This document shows, in pieces, positions 1-5,606 of a DNA stretch of 5,606 nt (position 1 is the stretch's first letter; every line of letters begins with the position of its first letter). The stretch is from JALYIM01 sp040003205 (GTDB lineage Bacteria > Acidobacteriota > Terriglobia > Terriglobales > Acidobacteriaceae), in contig JBDUDA010000200.1 of the NCBI GenBank assembly GCA_040003205.1, positions 1-5,606 on the forward strand, read 5' to 3'. The notes under the pieces are model-generated. The model made no database searches. It was not told where the DNA came from and saw nothing but the letters and a program-made list of their open reading frames with translations. Made by a program: the position numbers and the translations under genes.

Positions 1-664
1 GCTGTAGCAAGCTAATGATTCGCTCACTAGGCTCACTGTAAGCGACGGTAACCCGCAAGATCAGCTGCGACCAATCGCGTGTAGTGTTCGATACGATTTT
101 GATCTCGCTGTTTGGGACAATATGGACCGTGCCATCATCATCGCGCAGGACAGTATGGCGGAGCGTCATCTCCTCGACGGTTCCCTTCACTCCCGCCACC
201 CGCACGTTATCGCCAATATCGTATTGATTTTCCAGCAGGATATAAAAGCCGTTGATGAAATCCTTGACCAGAGCTTGCGCGCCGAATCCTATTGCCAGAC
301 CAGCCACGCCCGCGCTGGCAAGTAGGGGCTCCAGATGCAGGTTAAGTTGCGCCAGCACCATGAGCGCCGCCACGAATACGATTACGAAAACGCCGACGCT
401 GGTTAAAACTCCCGCGACTGTTCGCACCTGTTGGGCTCGAAATCCATGGGGAAGTTTTTTGAGCTGAACGGCCGCCACCCTTCCTGTGATAAGGCGCAGC
501 GCACGGATCAGGAGCGAGGCCGCGATGATTATTAATACAATTTTTGGCATCTCGTGGCGGACGAAGCTCATAAGGTCATCGCGCCATCCCAGCAAAAGTA
601 CGTCCCAACGCTTCGGGTCGTAAGAAACAATACTGGAGAGAGATTCAAATAAAGGGCTTCGCAT
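1..664 (-). CDS. MscS-family mechanosensitive ion channel, N-terminal part (cut by the left edge)
   Basis: This frame is open from an ATG at 662-664 to the window edge and gives 221 residues, so the C-terminus is missing. Residues 41-56 and 82-107 are hydrophobic and look like membrane helices. Residues 111-144 match the MscS pore helix and its exit, with a small-residue stretch (AGVAGLAIGFGAQ) followed by VKDFINGF. The start of the MscS beta domain follows, with GDNVRV near 151-156, GTVEEM at 161-166, and DDDGTVHIVPNSEI at 175-188. Family members open under membrane tension and release solutes on hypo-osmotic shock, in the inner membrane. An in-frame TAA lies 12 bases upstream of the ATG and no start codon lies between, so this is the most upstream start possible. 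No Shine-Dalgarno sequence precedes it. The family is clear. The specific subfamily (MscS, YkuT or YbdG-like) cannot be set from a partial protein. Confidence 0.93.
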   Translation of the reverse strand, partial: MRSPLFESLSSIVSYDPKRWDVLLLGWRDDLMSFVRHEMPKIVLIIIAASLLIRALRLITGRVAAVQLKKLPHGFRAQQVRTVAGVLTSVGVFVIVFVAALMVLAQLNLHLEPLLASAGVAGLAIGFGAQALVKDFINGFYILLENQYDIGDNVRVAGVKGTVEEMTLRHTVLRDDDGTVHIVPNSEIKIVSNTTRDWSQLILRVTVAYSEPSERIISLLQ

Positions 665-675
665 GAGGTGAGCTG

Positions 676-684
676 ATTATAACA
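676..684 (-). promoter_or_regulatory. Extended -10 promoter of the MscS-family gene
   Basis: Read on the minus strand this is TGTTATAAT, a perfect TATAAT with the extended -10 TGN. No good -35 is seen at 16-18 bases spacing, which fits an extended -10 promoter. The hexamer ends 11 bases before the ATG at 664, so transcription would start about 5 bases before the start codon and the mRNA would be almost leaderless. The promoter call is inferred from the motif only. Confidence 0.55.
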
Positions 685-721
685 ATGCGCTCCGGAGGCC
701 GACTGAGAGCTGGCGCGAAAG

Positions 722-727
722 TATAAT
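722..727 (+). promoter_or_regulatory. Candidate -10 box for the small exported protein gene and hslR
   Basis: This is a perfect TATAAT on the plus strand, 30 bases before the preferred GTG start at 758. A transcript from it would begin near 734 and leave a leader of about 24 bases that includes the GAGG ribosome-binding site. No clear -35 match is seen at normal spacing, so an activator or alternative sigma factor could be needed, or the match may be chance in AT-richer intergenic DNA. Confidence 0.4.
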
Positions 728-748
728 CGGATTAATCCCAGCTAACGT

Positions 749-752
749 GAGG
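749..752 (+). promoter_or_regulatory. Ribosome-binding site (GAGG) that favours the GTG start at 758
   Basis: GAGG sits 5 bases upstream of the GTG at 758-760, a normal distance. The alternative in-frame GTG at 752-754 would overlap this site and have no usable Shine-Dalgarno of its own. This is why the start at 758 was chosen. Confidence 0.5.
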
Positions 753-757
753 TGCAT

Positions 758-1129
758 GTGAGGCTGAATCGACTTTTGTTCCTACAAACCATTATGTTGT
801 CTCTACTGCTTCTTCCCACGATGGCGACGTCTCAGACCACCCCCTCGCCGCTGGCGGCAGGCCAGCAAGATGCTGTCGTCCAAACTCCGCCCAATCCAGA
901 AGACGAAAGCCGCCGCCGAATGGAAAGGGATATGGTAAAAAAAGCCAACCAAGAACGGCAGGAGAAGCTTCAGAAAGATACCGATAAGCTCTTCGCTCTG
1001 GCGACGGAATTAAAAAGCTATGTAGATAAATCCAACGAAAACACTCTCTCCTTGGATGTAATCAAGAAAGCGGACGAGATAGAGAAATTGGCACGCAGTG
1101 TGAAAGACAAGATGAAAGCCGGCTACTGA
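758..1129 (+). CDS. Small exported charged-helix protein of unknown function
   Basis: The product is 123 residues from GTG 758, or 125 from an upstream in-frame GTG at 752. Residues 1-25 form a signal peptide: a basic N-terminus (MRLNR), a Leu-rich core (about 7-20) and a likely signal peptidase I site after Thr-Met-Ala or Ala-Thr-Ser. No lipobox cysteine is present. Residues 26-48 are a Pro/Gln/Thr/Ala-rich linker. Residues 49-120 are very rich in Lys, Arg, Glu and Asp and probably form two helices: about 50-91, from the Arg/Glu-rich start to LATELKSYVD, and about 98-120. A short Ser/Asn-rich turn separates them. I recognise no enzymatic motif. A periplasmic helical or coiled-coil protein is the best description, and its role is unknown. 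The next gene starts 45 bases downstream on the same strand, so the two may share a transcript. Confidence 0.8.
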   Translation: MRLNRLLFLQTIMLSLLLLPTMATSQTTPSPLAAGQQDAVVQTPPNPEDESRRRMERDMVKKANQERQEKLQKDTDKLFALATELKSYVDKSNENTLSLDVIKKADEIEKLARSVKDKMKAGY

Positions 1130-1174
1130 TCTTGCGTTTGGTAACTGCTCGGAATCACGCCTCTGAAATAAATC

Positions 1175-1555
1175 ATGACTACAGTACGAATAGACAAATG
1201 GCTTTGGGCCGCCAGATTTTTTAAAACCCGGACTTTGGCCGCTAAAGCCTGCGAACTTGCCAGGATTCTGTCCAACGGACAACCGGCCAAGGCTGCGCGC
1301 GAAGTCCGCATTGGTGACATGTTGAAGATTACCAACGCGGGCGGTGATTTTCAGATCGAGGTCTTGCTTCTCAGCGAGGTACGTGGCCCGGCGTCAGATG
1401 CACAAACTCTCTACCGCGAAACCGATGCTAGCCGTGAAGCGCGCTTGAAAGTTGCGGCAGAGAGAAAAGTCCTGCGCCAGTTCGAGGAGCTACCCGCAGG
1501 CAGGCCATCGAAACGCGACCGTCGGCGAATCATCCAGTTTCGCGGAAGAGCTTGA
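1175..1555 (+). CDS. hslR: Hsp15/HslR-like S4-domain RNA-binding protein
   Basis: The product is 126 residues, close to the 133 of E. coli Hsp15. The S4 RNA-binding domain covers about residues 4-65 and opens with the family hallmark RIDKWLWAARFFKTR (5-19), nearly identical to the E. coli RLDKWLWAARFYKTR. It continues through SNGQPAK (33-39) and VRIGDML (44-50). The GPAS...LYRET block (71-83) and the basic tail GRPSKRDRRRIIQFRG (109-124) also follow Hsp15. In E. coli, Hsp15 binds free 50S subunits that carry a stalled nascent chain with tRNA and helps recycle them, and it is heat induced. The same cytoplasmic role is inferred here. No clear Shine-Dalgarno precedes the ATG, so translation may depend partly on the gene 45 bases upstream. 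The family call is firm. One-to-one orthology with E. coli hslR is not proven. Confidence 0.92.
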   Translation: MTTVRIDKWLWAARFFKTRTLAAKACELARILSNGQPAKAAREVRIGDMLKITNAGGDFQIEVLLLSEVRGPASDAQTLYRETDASREARLKVAAERKVLRQFEELPAGRPSKRDRRRIIQFRGRA

Positions 1556-1565
1556 GAGCGGAAGC

Positions 1566-1610
1566 TTATTACGGCCCGCTGACCAGAGGCGGCGAGAAAT
1601 AATAGTTTTT
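1566..1610 (+). terminator. Weak candidate terminator between convergent genes
   Basis: In the gap after hslR, CCGCT (1576-1580) can pair with GGCGG (1588-1592) around a 7-base loop, with one G-U pair. TTATT (1566-1570) can pair with AATAA (1598-1602) as an interrupted outer stem. Five T residues (1606-1610) follow on the plus strand and reach the last base of the DUF885 stop codon. The stem is broken and the T run is not adjacent to the GC part, so intrinsic termination is only a possibility. Confidence 0.25.
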
Positions 1611-3295
1611 CAGTTTCCTAGCGCGTCCACCTTCTTCAGATCGTCGTCGAGGCCCAGCAATTCCCAGCGCTGTAGCGATAGAGGCACATTACCATTGCTC
1701 CAGACGTAATCGTGAAAACTACGCAGATTGAATTTATCGCCCAACTGTAAGCGACGCTCCGCCAGCATTCGCTCAATCTGCAACTTTCCGATTTCGTATG
1801 CGATAGCCAAGCCGGGACCGGTCGCAAAGCTCGCGGCTTCCGCTTGGGCTGTCTTGTTGTCCATGGGCACTGTTCGCGCCAGGTATTCTGCGGCTTTGGG
1901 AATCGTGAATTCTCCGAGCGCGAGTTTCACATCCACCTCCACACGCAGGGTTCGCAAGCGCGCAAAACTGTAGATGATTTCTCGCGTGCGCGGACTATCG
2001 TCATACAATCCCGCCTGCAACATCATCTCCTCCGCGTAAAATCCGATGCCCTCGTTCGCGCAGGAGTCATAATACTGCTGGCGGATAGGATCGGCATTTC
2101 TCCACGCCAGGGAGAGTTGAAAGAAATGTCCTGGTACTCCCTCATGGACACCGGTAGTTCGGGTATCTTCGGCGTAGGCTTTGTCAAAATATGGAGGCTC
2201 TCCGACGTGGGGCCGAATCCAGCGGACCCCATCCTGCTGAAGCCGTGACGGTCCTGTAAAGTCATCGAGTTCGCCGAAGCCGTCGAAAGCGGCTACGTAA
2301 TCGGGTGCCTCGCGCATCGTCCAATGAGGCACCTCGGAGGGCACGCTTAGAATTTCGTGCTCTTTTAAATACGCGCGAACGTTTGCCTCGTCGCGAGCCA
2401 TGTGAGCAATCTCTTCCGCCGGGTTCGCGGGCATCTTCAATTGCGGCGCGCGCAAGTCTCGCTGATGTTCATACGCTTCCATCGCCAGAACGCGGTCGAA
2501 ATCCTGCCGCGCCATGTTCAACAATTGCGCTGGCGTGTAGGGAAGTAGCGCGACGTGGTGCAGAAAGAACCCAAAGGCTTTTTCGCCAAGAGCGAAATCT
2601 GGGCGCATCGTCGGCAAATTCTTCTTCAGCCACTCCCGATAATCAACTAGAGCGCTGCTGGCTTTAGGTATCGCCATATGTAATCTCGCGCGCTGGTCAT
2701 CATTTGCCAGCAACGGAGAAACTCCACGCTCCACCTGCGCCAGACGTTGATCAATATCAGAAAGCGAATTAATCGCAAGTTGCGCGAACGGTGCAATGGC
2801 CTTCAGATTCGCTTTGGCCTGCTCCACAATCGAAGGAATGTTCTCCGCGCGCACCACAATTTCGAGAGAGCGCGCCTGGTCGAATGGCGGCGGAGGCATG
2901 AGTTCCTCCTGGAGCGCGGTGACTGTCTGCTCAATGTAGAAAATAGGATCGCGCTGCCACCGCGGATTTACATCAAGCTCCCACCGAACTCGTGCGATCG
3001 CCGAGCCCATCAGCCGGTAGTCCACCTTTTGGGCAACCTCCCAGTCGTCAGTCGAAATTGACTTCCATCGCCGTTCAAATTCAGCAAGGTCGGTTCGCTG
3101 CTTGTTAATGGTGGTCAATGACCAAGCGCGTTGTCCCCCCGAATGCTCCAGGCGCGGAATGTCATCGAACGTGAAGGGACGATATTTGGCGCGCCACGTC
3201 CAGAAGTCTGACGCCAGTTGCCGAAGTGAATCGGATTTAGGTTGCGCGAAGGAAACTGCGGACAGCAATAGCAAAGCCACCAAGACTCGCCGCAT
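1610..3295 (-). CDS. Secreted DUF885-family protein, putative zinc-dependent peptidase
   Basis: The product is 561 residues. Residues 1-17 are a compact signal peptide (MRRVLVALLLLSAVSFA) with a probable cut after SFA, so the protein is exported. The DUF885 body follows. Recognisable family blocks are FALGEKAFGFFL...LLPYTPAQLL (234-259), the metal-binding-type HEGVPGH (384-390), NEGIGFYAEEMMLQAGLYDD (414-433), and the C-terminal block RTVPMD...ATGPGLAIAYEIGKLQI (474-507). By analogy with zinc peptidases, His384, Glu385, His390 and a Glu near 415 or 422 are the likely metal and catalytic residues. This is inferred from conservation, since few family members have been studied. The length is typical of the family and the frame is intact. 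The ATG at 3295 gives a clean signal peptide but has no Shine-Dalgarno; the bases just before it read CTCCT on this strand. It lies downstream of the M13 peptidase gene in the same direction. Confidence 0.9.
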   Translation of the reverse strand: MRRVLVALLLLSAVSFAQPKSDSLRQLASDFWTWRAKYRPFTFDDIPRLEHSGGQRAWSLTTINKQRTDLAEFERRWKSISTDDWEVAQKVDYRLMGSAIARVRWELDVNPRWQRDPIFYIEQTVTALQEELMPPPPFDQARSLEIVVRAENIPSIVEQAKANLKAIAPFAQLAINSLSDIDQRLAQVERGVSPLLANDDQRARLHMAIPKASSALVDYREWLKKNLPTMRPDFALGEKAFGFFLHHVALLPYTPAQLLNMARQDFDRVLAMEAYEHQRDLRAPQLKMPANPAEEIAHMARDEANVRAYLKEHEILSVPSEVPHWTMREAPDYVAAFDGFGELDDFTGPSRLQQDGVRWIRPHVGEPPYFDKAYAEDTRTTGVHEGVPGHFFQLSLAWRNADPIRQQYYDSCANEGIGFYAEEMMLQAGLYDDSPRTREIIYSFARLRTLRVEVDVKLALGEFTIPKAAEYLARTVPMDNKTAQAEAASFATGPGLAIAYEIGKLQIERMLAERRLQLGDKFNLRSFHDYVWSNGNVPLSLQRWELLGLDDDLKKVDALGN

Positions 3296-3304
3296 AGGAG
3301 ATGC

Positions 3305-3313
3305 AGGATAGCA
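3305..3313 (-). promoter_or_regulatory. Weak extended -10-like promoter before the DUF885 gene
   Basis: On the minus strand this reads TGCTATCCT, a TGN element followed by a 4-of-6 match to TATAAT. It ends 9 bases before the ATG at 3295. If used, the DUF885 mRNA would be almost leaderless, as proposed for the MscS-family gene, and this would explain the missing Shine-Dalgarno. No convincing -35 is seen. The match is weak enough to be chance. Confidence 0.22.
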
Positions 3314-3334
3314 CGCGGGAGAATCGCGGGAAGA

Positions 3335-3386
3335 TCACTGGCGAACGGGAAGGCTGGTGCCCTTGCTTACCAGCCTTCAGCAGTGA
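3335..3386. repeat. Strong two-part hairpin between the M13 and DUF885 genes
   Basis: GAAGGCTGGT (3349-3358) and ACCAGCCTTC (3369-3378) are perfect 10-base inverted repeats with a 10-base loop. Outside them TCACTG (3335-3340) and CAGTGA (3381-3386) form a second perfect 6-base stem, separated from the first by an asymmetric internal loop of 8 and 2 bases. The structure begins 8 bases after the M13 stop codon. No U-run follows on either strand, so it is not a standard intrinsic terminator. It could be an mRNA 3'-end stabiliser, an attenuator between the two peptidase genes, or a REP-like dispersed palindrome. Confidence 0.6.
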
Positions 3387-3394
3387 GTTTGCTC

Positions 3395-5449
3395 CTACCA
3401 GATGCGCACGCGTTGTTCCGGGGCAAGATAAAGCTTCTCGCCAGACTTTACATCGAATGCCTTGTACCAGGCGTCAATGTTGCGCACCGTGTAGGAGCGG
3501 AACTGCTCGGGCGCGTGCGAGTCCGTAAGCACTTGTTGGCGCAAGGAATTTTCGCGAACCTTCGATGCGTAATTCTGTGCAAATGCAATAAAAAACTGCT
3601 GATCGCCCGAGAATCCGTCTTGTTGCGGCGCTTCTTTGTCAGAGAGAGACGCGCGGTAGCCGTCGTACGCAGCAGATATACCGGCGACATCGGCAATATT
3701 CTCCGCCAACATCTGCTTGCCGTTCAACGGGAGATCCGGAAACGCTTTATAGGTGTCGTACTGTGCAGCGAGTGTTGCGGTGGAGGCGTTGAAGTGTTGG
3801 AGATCTGCCTCCGTCCACCAATTGCGCACGCGCCCTTTGGAATCGAATGCAGCGCCCTCGGAATCGAAGGTATGGCTGATTTCGTGCCCGATGACAGAAC
3901 CGATTGCTCCATAGTTCACAGCAGCGGGCGCCTTATCGTCGAAGAATGGGGGTTGCAAAATTGCTGCCGGAAAATTGAGGGCGTTCTGTAACGGCAGGTT
4001 CACCGCATTTACAGTCTGCGGGGTCATTGACCACTCTTTACGATCCACGTTATTGCCGATGCGGTGTATCTGCCGTTGGTACTCAAACATAAGTCCACGC
4101 CAGACGTTGCCAAAGATGTCGTCTGCCTTCACCTCATATCCAGAGTAGTCATGCCAGGTTTCGGGATAGCCGACTCCCACATAAAGAGTGTTGAGCTTCT
4201 CTTTCGCCTCCGCTTTGGTCTTAGGATCCATCCACGGGAGTACGTCGATGCGCGTGCGGAATGCCGCGATAATGTTTGCGACCATTGCCTGCGCTTGCGC
4301 CTTCGCCTCGGGCGAAAAATAACGTTGGGCATACATTTTGCCAAGGTCGTCGCCCAGCAGGCTATTCACTACGAAGACGCCACGCTGCCAGCGAGGCCGC
4401 TGCTGCGGAGTCCCCGAGAGAGTTTTGCCTACAAAATTAAAGCGCTCATCCGCGAATGCTTTGGGCAACACTCCGGCATGGGCCTCGATGAAATGAAATG
4501 CCAGCCAATCCTTCCATGAGTCCAGAGGGACAGATTCGACCAGCGAAGCTTCCCCAGTAAAGGCGTTCGGCTGCCATACAATGAAGTTCTGCTGATTGCC
4601 GAGACCGGCAGCGGAGAAATATTCCTTCCAATCCAAACCGGGAGCTTTGGAAGCAAAGTCAGATTGTTTCCAGGGGTTATTGGCTTTGTGAATGTCTTCA
4701 TTTGCCTCAAGAGACTGGTGTTTCTCGGCAATCGAGTGTTCGAGTGCAACAATATTTTTTGCGCGTTCTTCTTCTCGATCGAAGCCGGCGAGCTTCAGCA
4801 TCGCGGCAATATGAGCTTCGTATTTGGTGCGGGTATCGCGCATCCGTTCGCTGTTATCGAGGTAGTATTCGCGGTCCGGCAGTTCAACGCCGCCCTGCAG
4901 CAAGTAGGGAGTGTAGTGATCGGAATCGTTGAAATCCGGGGCTACCCAAAGTCCGAATAAATTCGCGGTATGAAAGTTCGTATTGTTCAGGGCGTCCACG
5001 TCGGCCCGAAGGGTTTTCCCTAGAGCGGCAGCCAACTCCCTTTTGTTTTTAATCGCCGCGATGGCATCGAGATGTGGCTTCAGCGGAGCAATGCCTTTGG
5101 TCTCAATGGAGCTTTCGTTCATGTAAGAATTGTAAAGATCGGCAATCTTCCGCTTCGACGGCTCGGTGGAACCGGACTTCACGATTTCTTCAACCAAACC
5201 CGCGGTCCGCTTGTTGCTCTGGTCATCGAGAGTTGAAAACACCCCCACGTGTCCGCGATCAGGCGGTATCTCTGTCTTCTTGACCCAGGCGCCATTGGCG
5301 TATTGGTAAAAGTCGTCGCCCGGCTTCACCGACGGGTCCATGTCTGCGACTTCGATGCCGTGTTTGCTCGAGGGCTGTTGTGAGAAGACGAAAAATGATG
5401 AGAAGCAAAGTAGGAATAAAGCGGTCGTGCGGAGCAAACGATTGTTCAT
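3395..5449 (-). CDS. Secreted M13-family (neprilysin/PepO-type) zinc metallopeptidase
   Basis: The product is 684 residues, a full-length M13 enzyme. Residues 1-23 are a signal peptide (basic MNNRLLR, hydrophobic core, probable cut near VFS-QQ). Cys15 is not in a lipobox, so an exported soluble enzyme is expected. The N-terminal M13 domain starts with PGDDFYQYANGAWVKKTEIP (43-62). The catalytic domain has HEISH (522-526; two zinc-ligand His and catalytic Glu523), then FD..G..FD..GRVRNWW (528-545). AENIAD (582-587) supplies the third zinc ligand Glu583 and Asp587, which orients the ligand His in neprilysin. TDSHAP (642-647) holds the conserved His645, and the chain ends RVRIW (680-684), a typical M13 terminus. 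Such enzymes cut short peptides on the amino side of hydrophobic residues. One oddity is that the usual NAYY/NAFY substrate-binding motif reads NAVN (481-484). The physiological substrate is unknown. Confidence 0.96.
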   Translation of the reverse strand: MNNRLLRTTALFLLCFSSFFVFSQQPSSKHGIEVADMDPSVKPGDDFYQYANGAWVKKTEIPPDRGHVGVFSTLDDQSNKRTAGLVEEIVKSGSTEPSKRKIADLYNSYMNESSIETKGIAPLKPHLDAIAAIKNKRELAAALGKTLRADVDALNNTNFHTANLFGLWVAPDFNDSDHYTPYLLQGGVELPDREYYLDNSERMRDTRTKYEAHIAAMLKLAGFDREEERAKNIVALEHSIAEKHQSLEANEDIHKANNPWKQSDFASKAPGLDWKEYFSAAGLGNQQNFIVWQPNAFTGEASLVESVPLDSWKDWLAFHFIEAHAGVLPKAFADERFNFVGKTLSGTPQQRPRWQRGVFVVNSLLGDDLGKMYAQRYFSPEAKAQAQAMVANIIAAFRTRIDVLPWMDPKTKAEAKEKLNTLYVGVGYPETWHDYSGYEVKADDIFGNVWRGLMFEYQRQIHRIGNNVDRKEWSMTPQTVNAVNLPLQNALNFPAAILQPPFFDDKAPAAVNYGAIGSVIGHEISHTFDSEGAAFDSKGRVRNWWTEADLQHFNASTATLAAQYDTYKAFPDLPLNGKQMLAENIADVAGISAAYDGYRASLSDKEAPQQDGFSGDQQFFIAFAQNYASKVRENSLRQQVLTDSHAPEQFRSYTVRNIDAWYKAFDVKSGEKLYLAPEQRVRIW

Positions 5450-5456
5450 TTAAAAA

Positions 5457-5463
5457 TTCCCCC
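5457..5463 (-). promoter_or_regulatory. Probable ribosome-binding site of the M13 gene
   Basis: On the minus strand GGGGGAA lies 7 bases before the ATG at 5449. It is a purine-rich, imperfect Shine-Dalgarno that needs a G-U pair, but the spacing is normal. It supports this ATG, which also yields a good signal peptide. No convincing promoter hexamer pair could be assigned upstream. Confidence 0.4.
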
Positions 5464-5570
5464 AAAGAGCTACTGACTATAGACGATTGGCAACTAAGGA
5501 GGGTAGCACGGCCGTCCAATAAACGAGTCTATGAACTGAAAGTGGGTAGAGGCTCAATTCAAAAGCTTTT

Positions 5571-5606
5571 ACAACCGAAGGTTGTCATCTCGAGCGAAGC
5601 AAGGCC
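5571..5606. repeat. Small hairpin and repeat-like tail at the right edge
   Basis: ACAACC (5571-5576) and GGTTGT (5580-5585) form a perfect 6-base stem around GAA. The window then ends with TCATCTCGAGCGAAGCAAGG (5586-5605) plus a final C. This strongly resembles the start of a dispersed intergenic repeat of the form GTCATCCTGAGCGAAGCGAAGG that I recall from acidobacterial and related genomes. The recollection cannot be tested here, and only one partial copy is in the window. Positions 5450-5570 hold the M13 upstream region and the palindrome AAAAGCTTTT (5561-5570); no gene was seen there. Confidence 0.4.

Noticed and set aside
122..467. Two overlapping plus-strand frames at the left end
   Set aside because: They are antisense to a clear MscS-family coding region whose reading frame is open to the window edge. 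The plus-strand products show no family features.
752..757. GTG at 752 as the start of the small exported protein
   Set aside because: The only plausible ribosome-binding site, GAGG at 749-752, would overlap this start. It is well placed for the GTG at 758, though the two-residue difference is not certain.
1010..1335. Two minus-strand frames opposite the small exported protein and hslR
   Set aside because: They are antisense to better supported plus-strand genes. The hslR frame has an unmistakable S4 domain match, and these frames have none.
3301..3528. A 75-codon plus-strand frame starting right after AGGAG at 3296-3300
   Set aside because: The AGGAG touches the ATG with no spacing, the frame runs across the hairpin and into the opposite strand of the M13 gene, and the product is of low complexity with no family resemblance. 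It is an antisense artefact.
3383..3991. A 202-codon plus-strand frame antisense to the M13 gene
   Set aside because: It lies wholly opposite the conserved catalytic part of the M13 gene and its protein resembles nothing known. The minus-strand frame explains the sequence fully.
5571..5585. The ACAACC/GGTTGT hairpin as an intrinsic terminator
   Set aside because: The stem is only 6 bases with moderate GC. On the minus strand it is followed by AAAAGCTTTT and not a T run, and on the plus strand no T run follows.
1..5606. Mobile element, CRISPR array, toxin-antitoxin, defence or biosynthetic cluster
   Set aside because: No transposase, integrase, regularly spaced repeats, tRNA-linked attachment site or paired small genes of a toxin-antitoxin type were seen. 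Every long frame is explained by a housekeeping or secreted-enzyme family, except the small unknown protein.

Overview
The window looks like ordinary chromosome from a Gram-negative-type, non-enteric bacterium. I infer Acidobacteriota (Terriglobia-like). The basis is two neighbouring secreted metallopeptidases of families that this phylum carries in many copies (M13 and DUF885), a small exported charged-helix protein of a kind I associate with that group, and an intergenic tail at the right edge resembling a dispersed repeat I recall from such genomes. This is an inference from gene style; no rRNA or other phylogenetic marker is present.

Layout, left to right. (1) Positions 1-664, minus strand: the N-terminal 221 residues of an MscS-family mechanosensitive channel, cut by the left edge. 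(2) Positions 665-757: a compact divergent promoter region with a perfect TATAAT on each strand. (3) Positions 758-1129, plus strand: a small exported or periplasmic charged helical protein of unknown function. (4) Positions 1175-1555, plus strand: an Hsp15/HslR-like S4-domain RNA-binding protein, 45 bases downstream of the small gene and probably co-transcribed with it. (5) Positions 1556-1609: a short convergent gap with a weak hairpin. (6) Positions 1610-3295, minus strand: a secreted DUF885 protein with an HEGVPGH motif. (7) Positions 3296-3394: an intergenic spacer with a strong two-part hairpin. (8) Positions 3395-5449, minus strand: a secreted M13 (neprilysin/PepO-type) zinc metallopeptidase. 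(9) Positions 5450-5606: the upstream region of the M13 gene, ending in a small hairpin and a repeat-like tail.

How the genes work together. The M13 and DUF885 genes lie in tandem on the minus strand, 97-99 bases apart, and both products carry signal peptides. They plausibly form an envelope or extracellular peptide-degradation pair, with the hairpin between them separating or tuning their expression. The left half groups a turgor-release channel, an envelope-targeted small protein and a ribosome-rescue or heat-shock RNA-binding protein. A stress theme is possible but speculative.

No mobile element, CRISPR array, tRNA, rRNA or toxin-antitoxin pair was recognised, and no stretch over 300 bases lacks a gene. 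I found no convincing undescribed multi-gene system. The best leads are the hairpin between the peptidase genes, the unknown small exported protein, apparently leaderless or Shine-Dalgarno-less starts, and a changed substrate-binding motif in the M13 enzyme.
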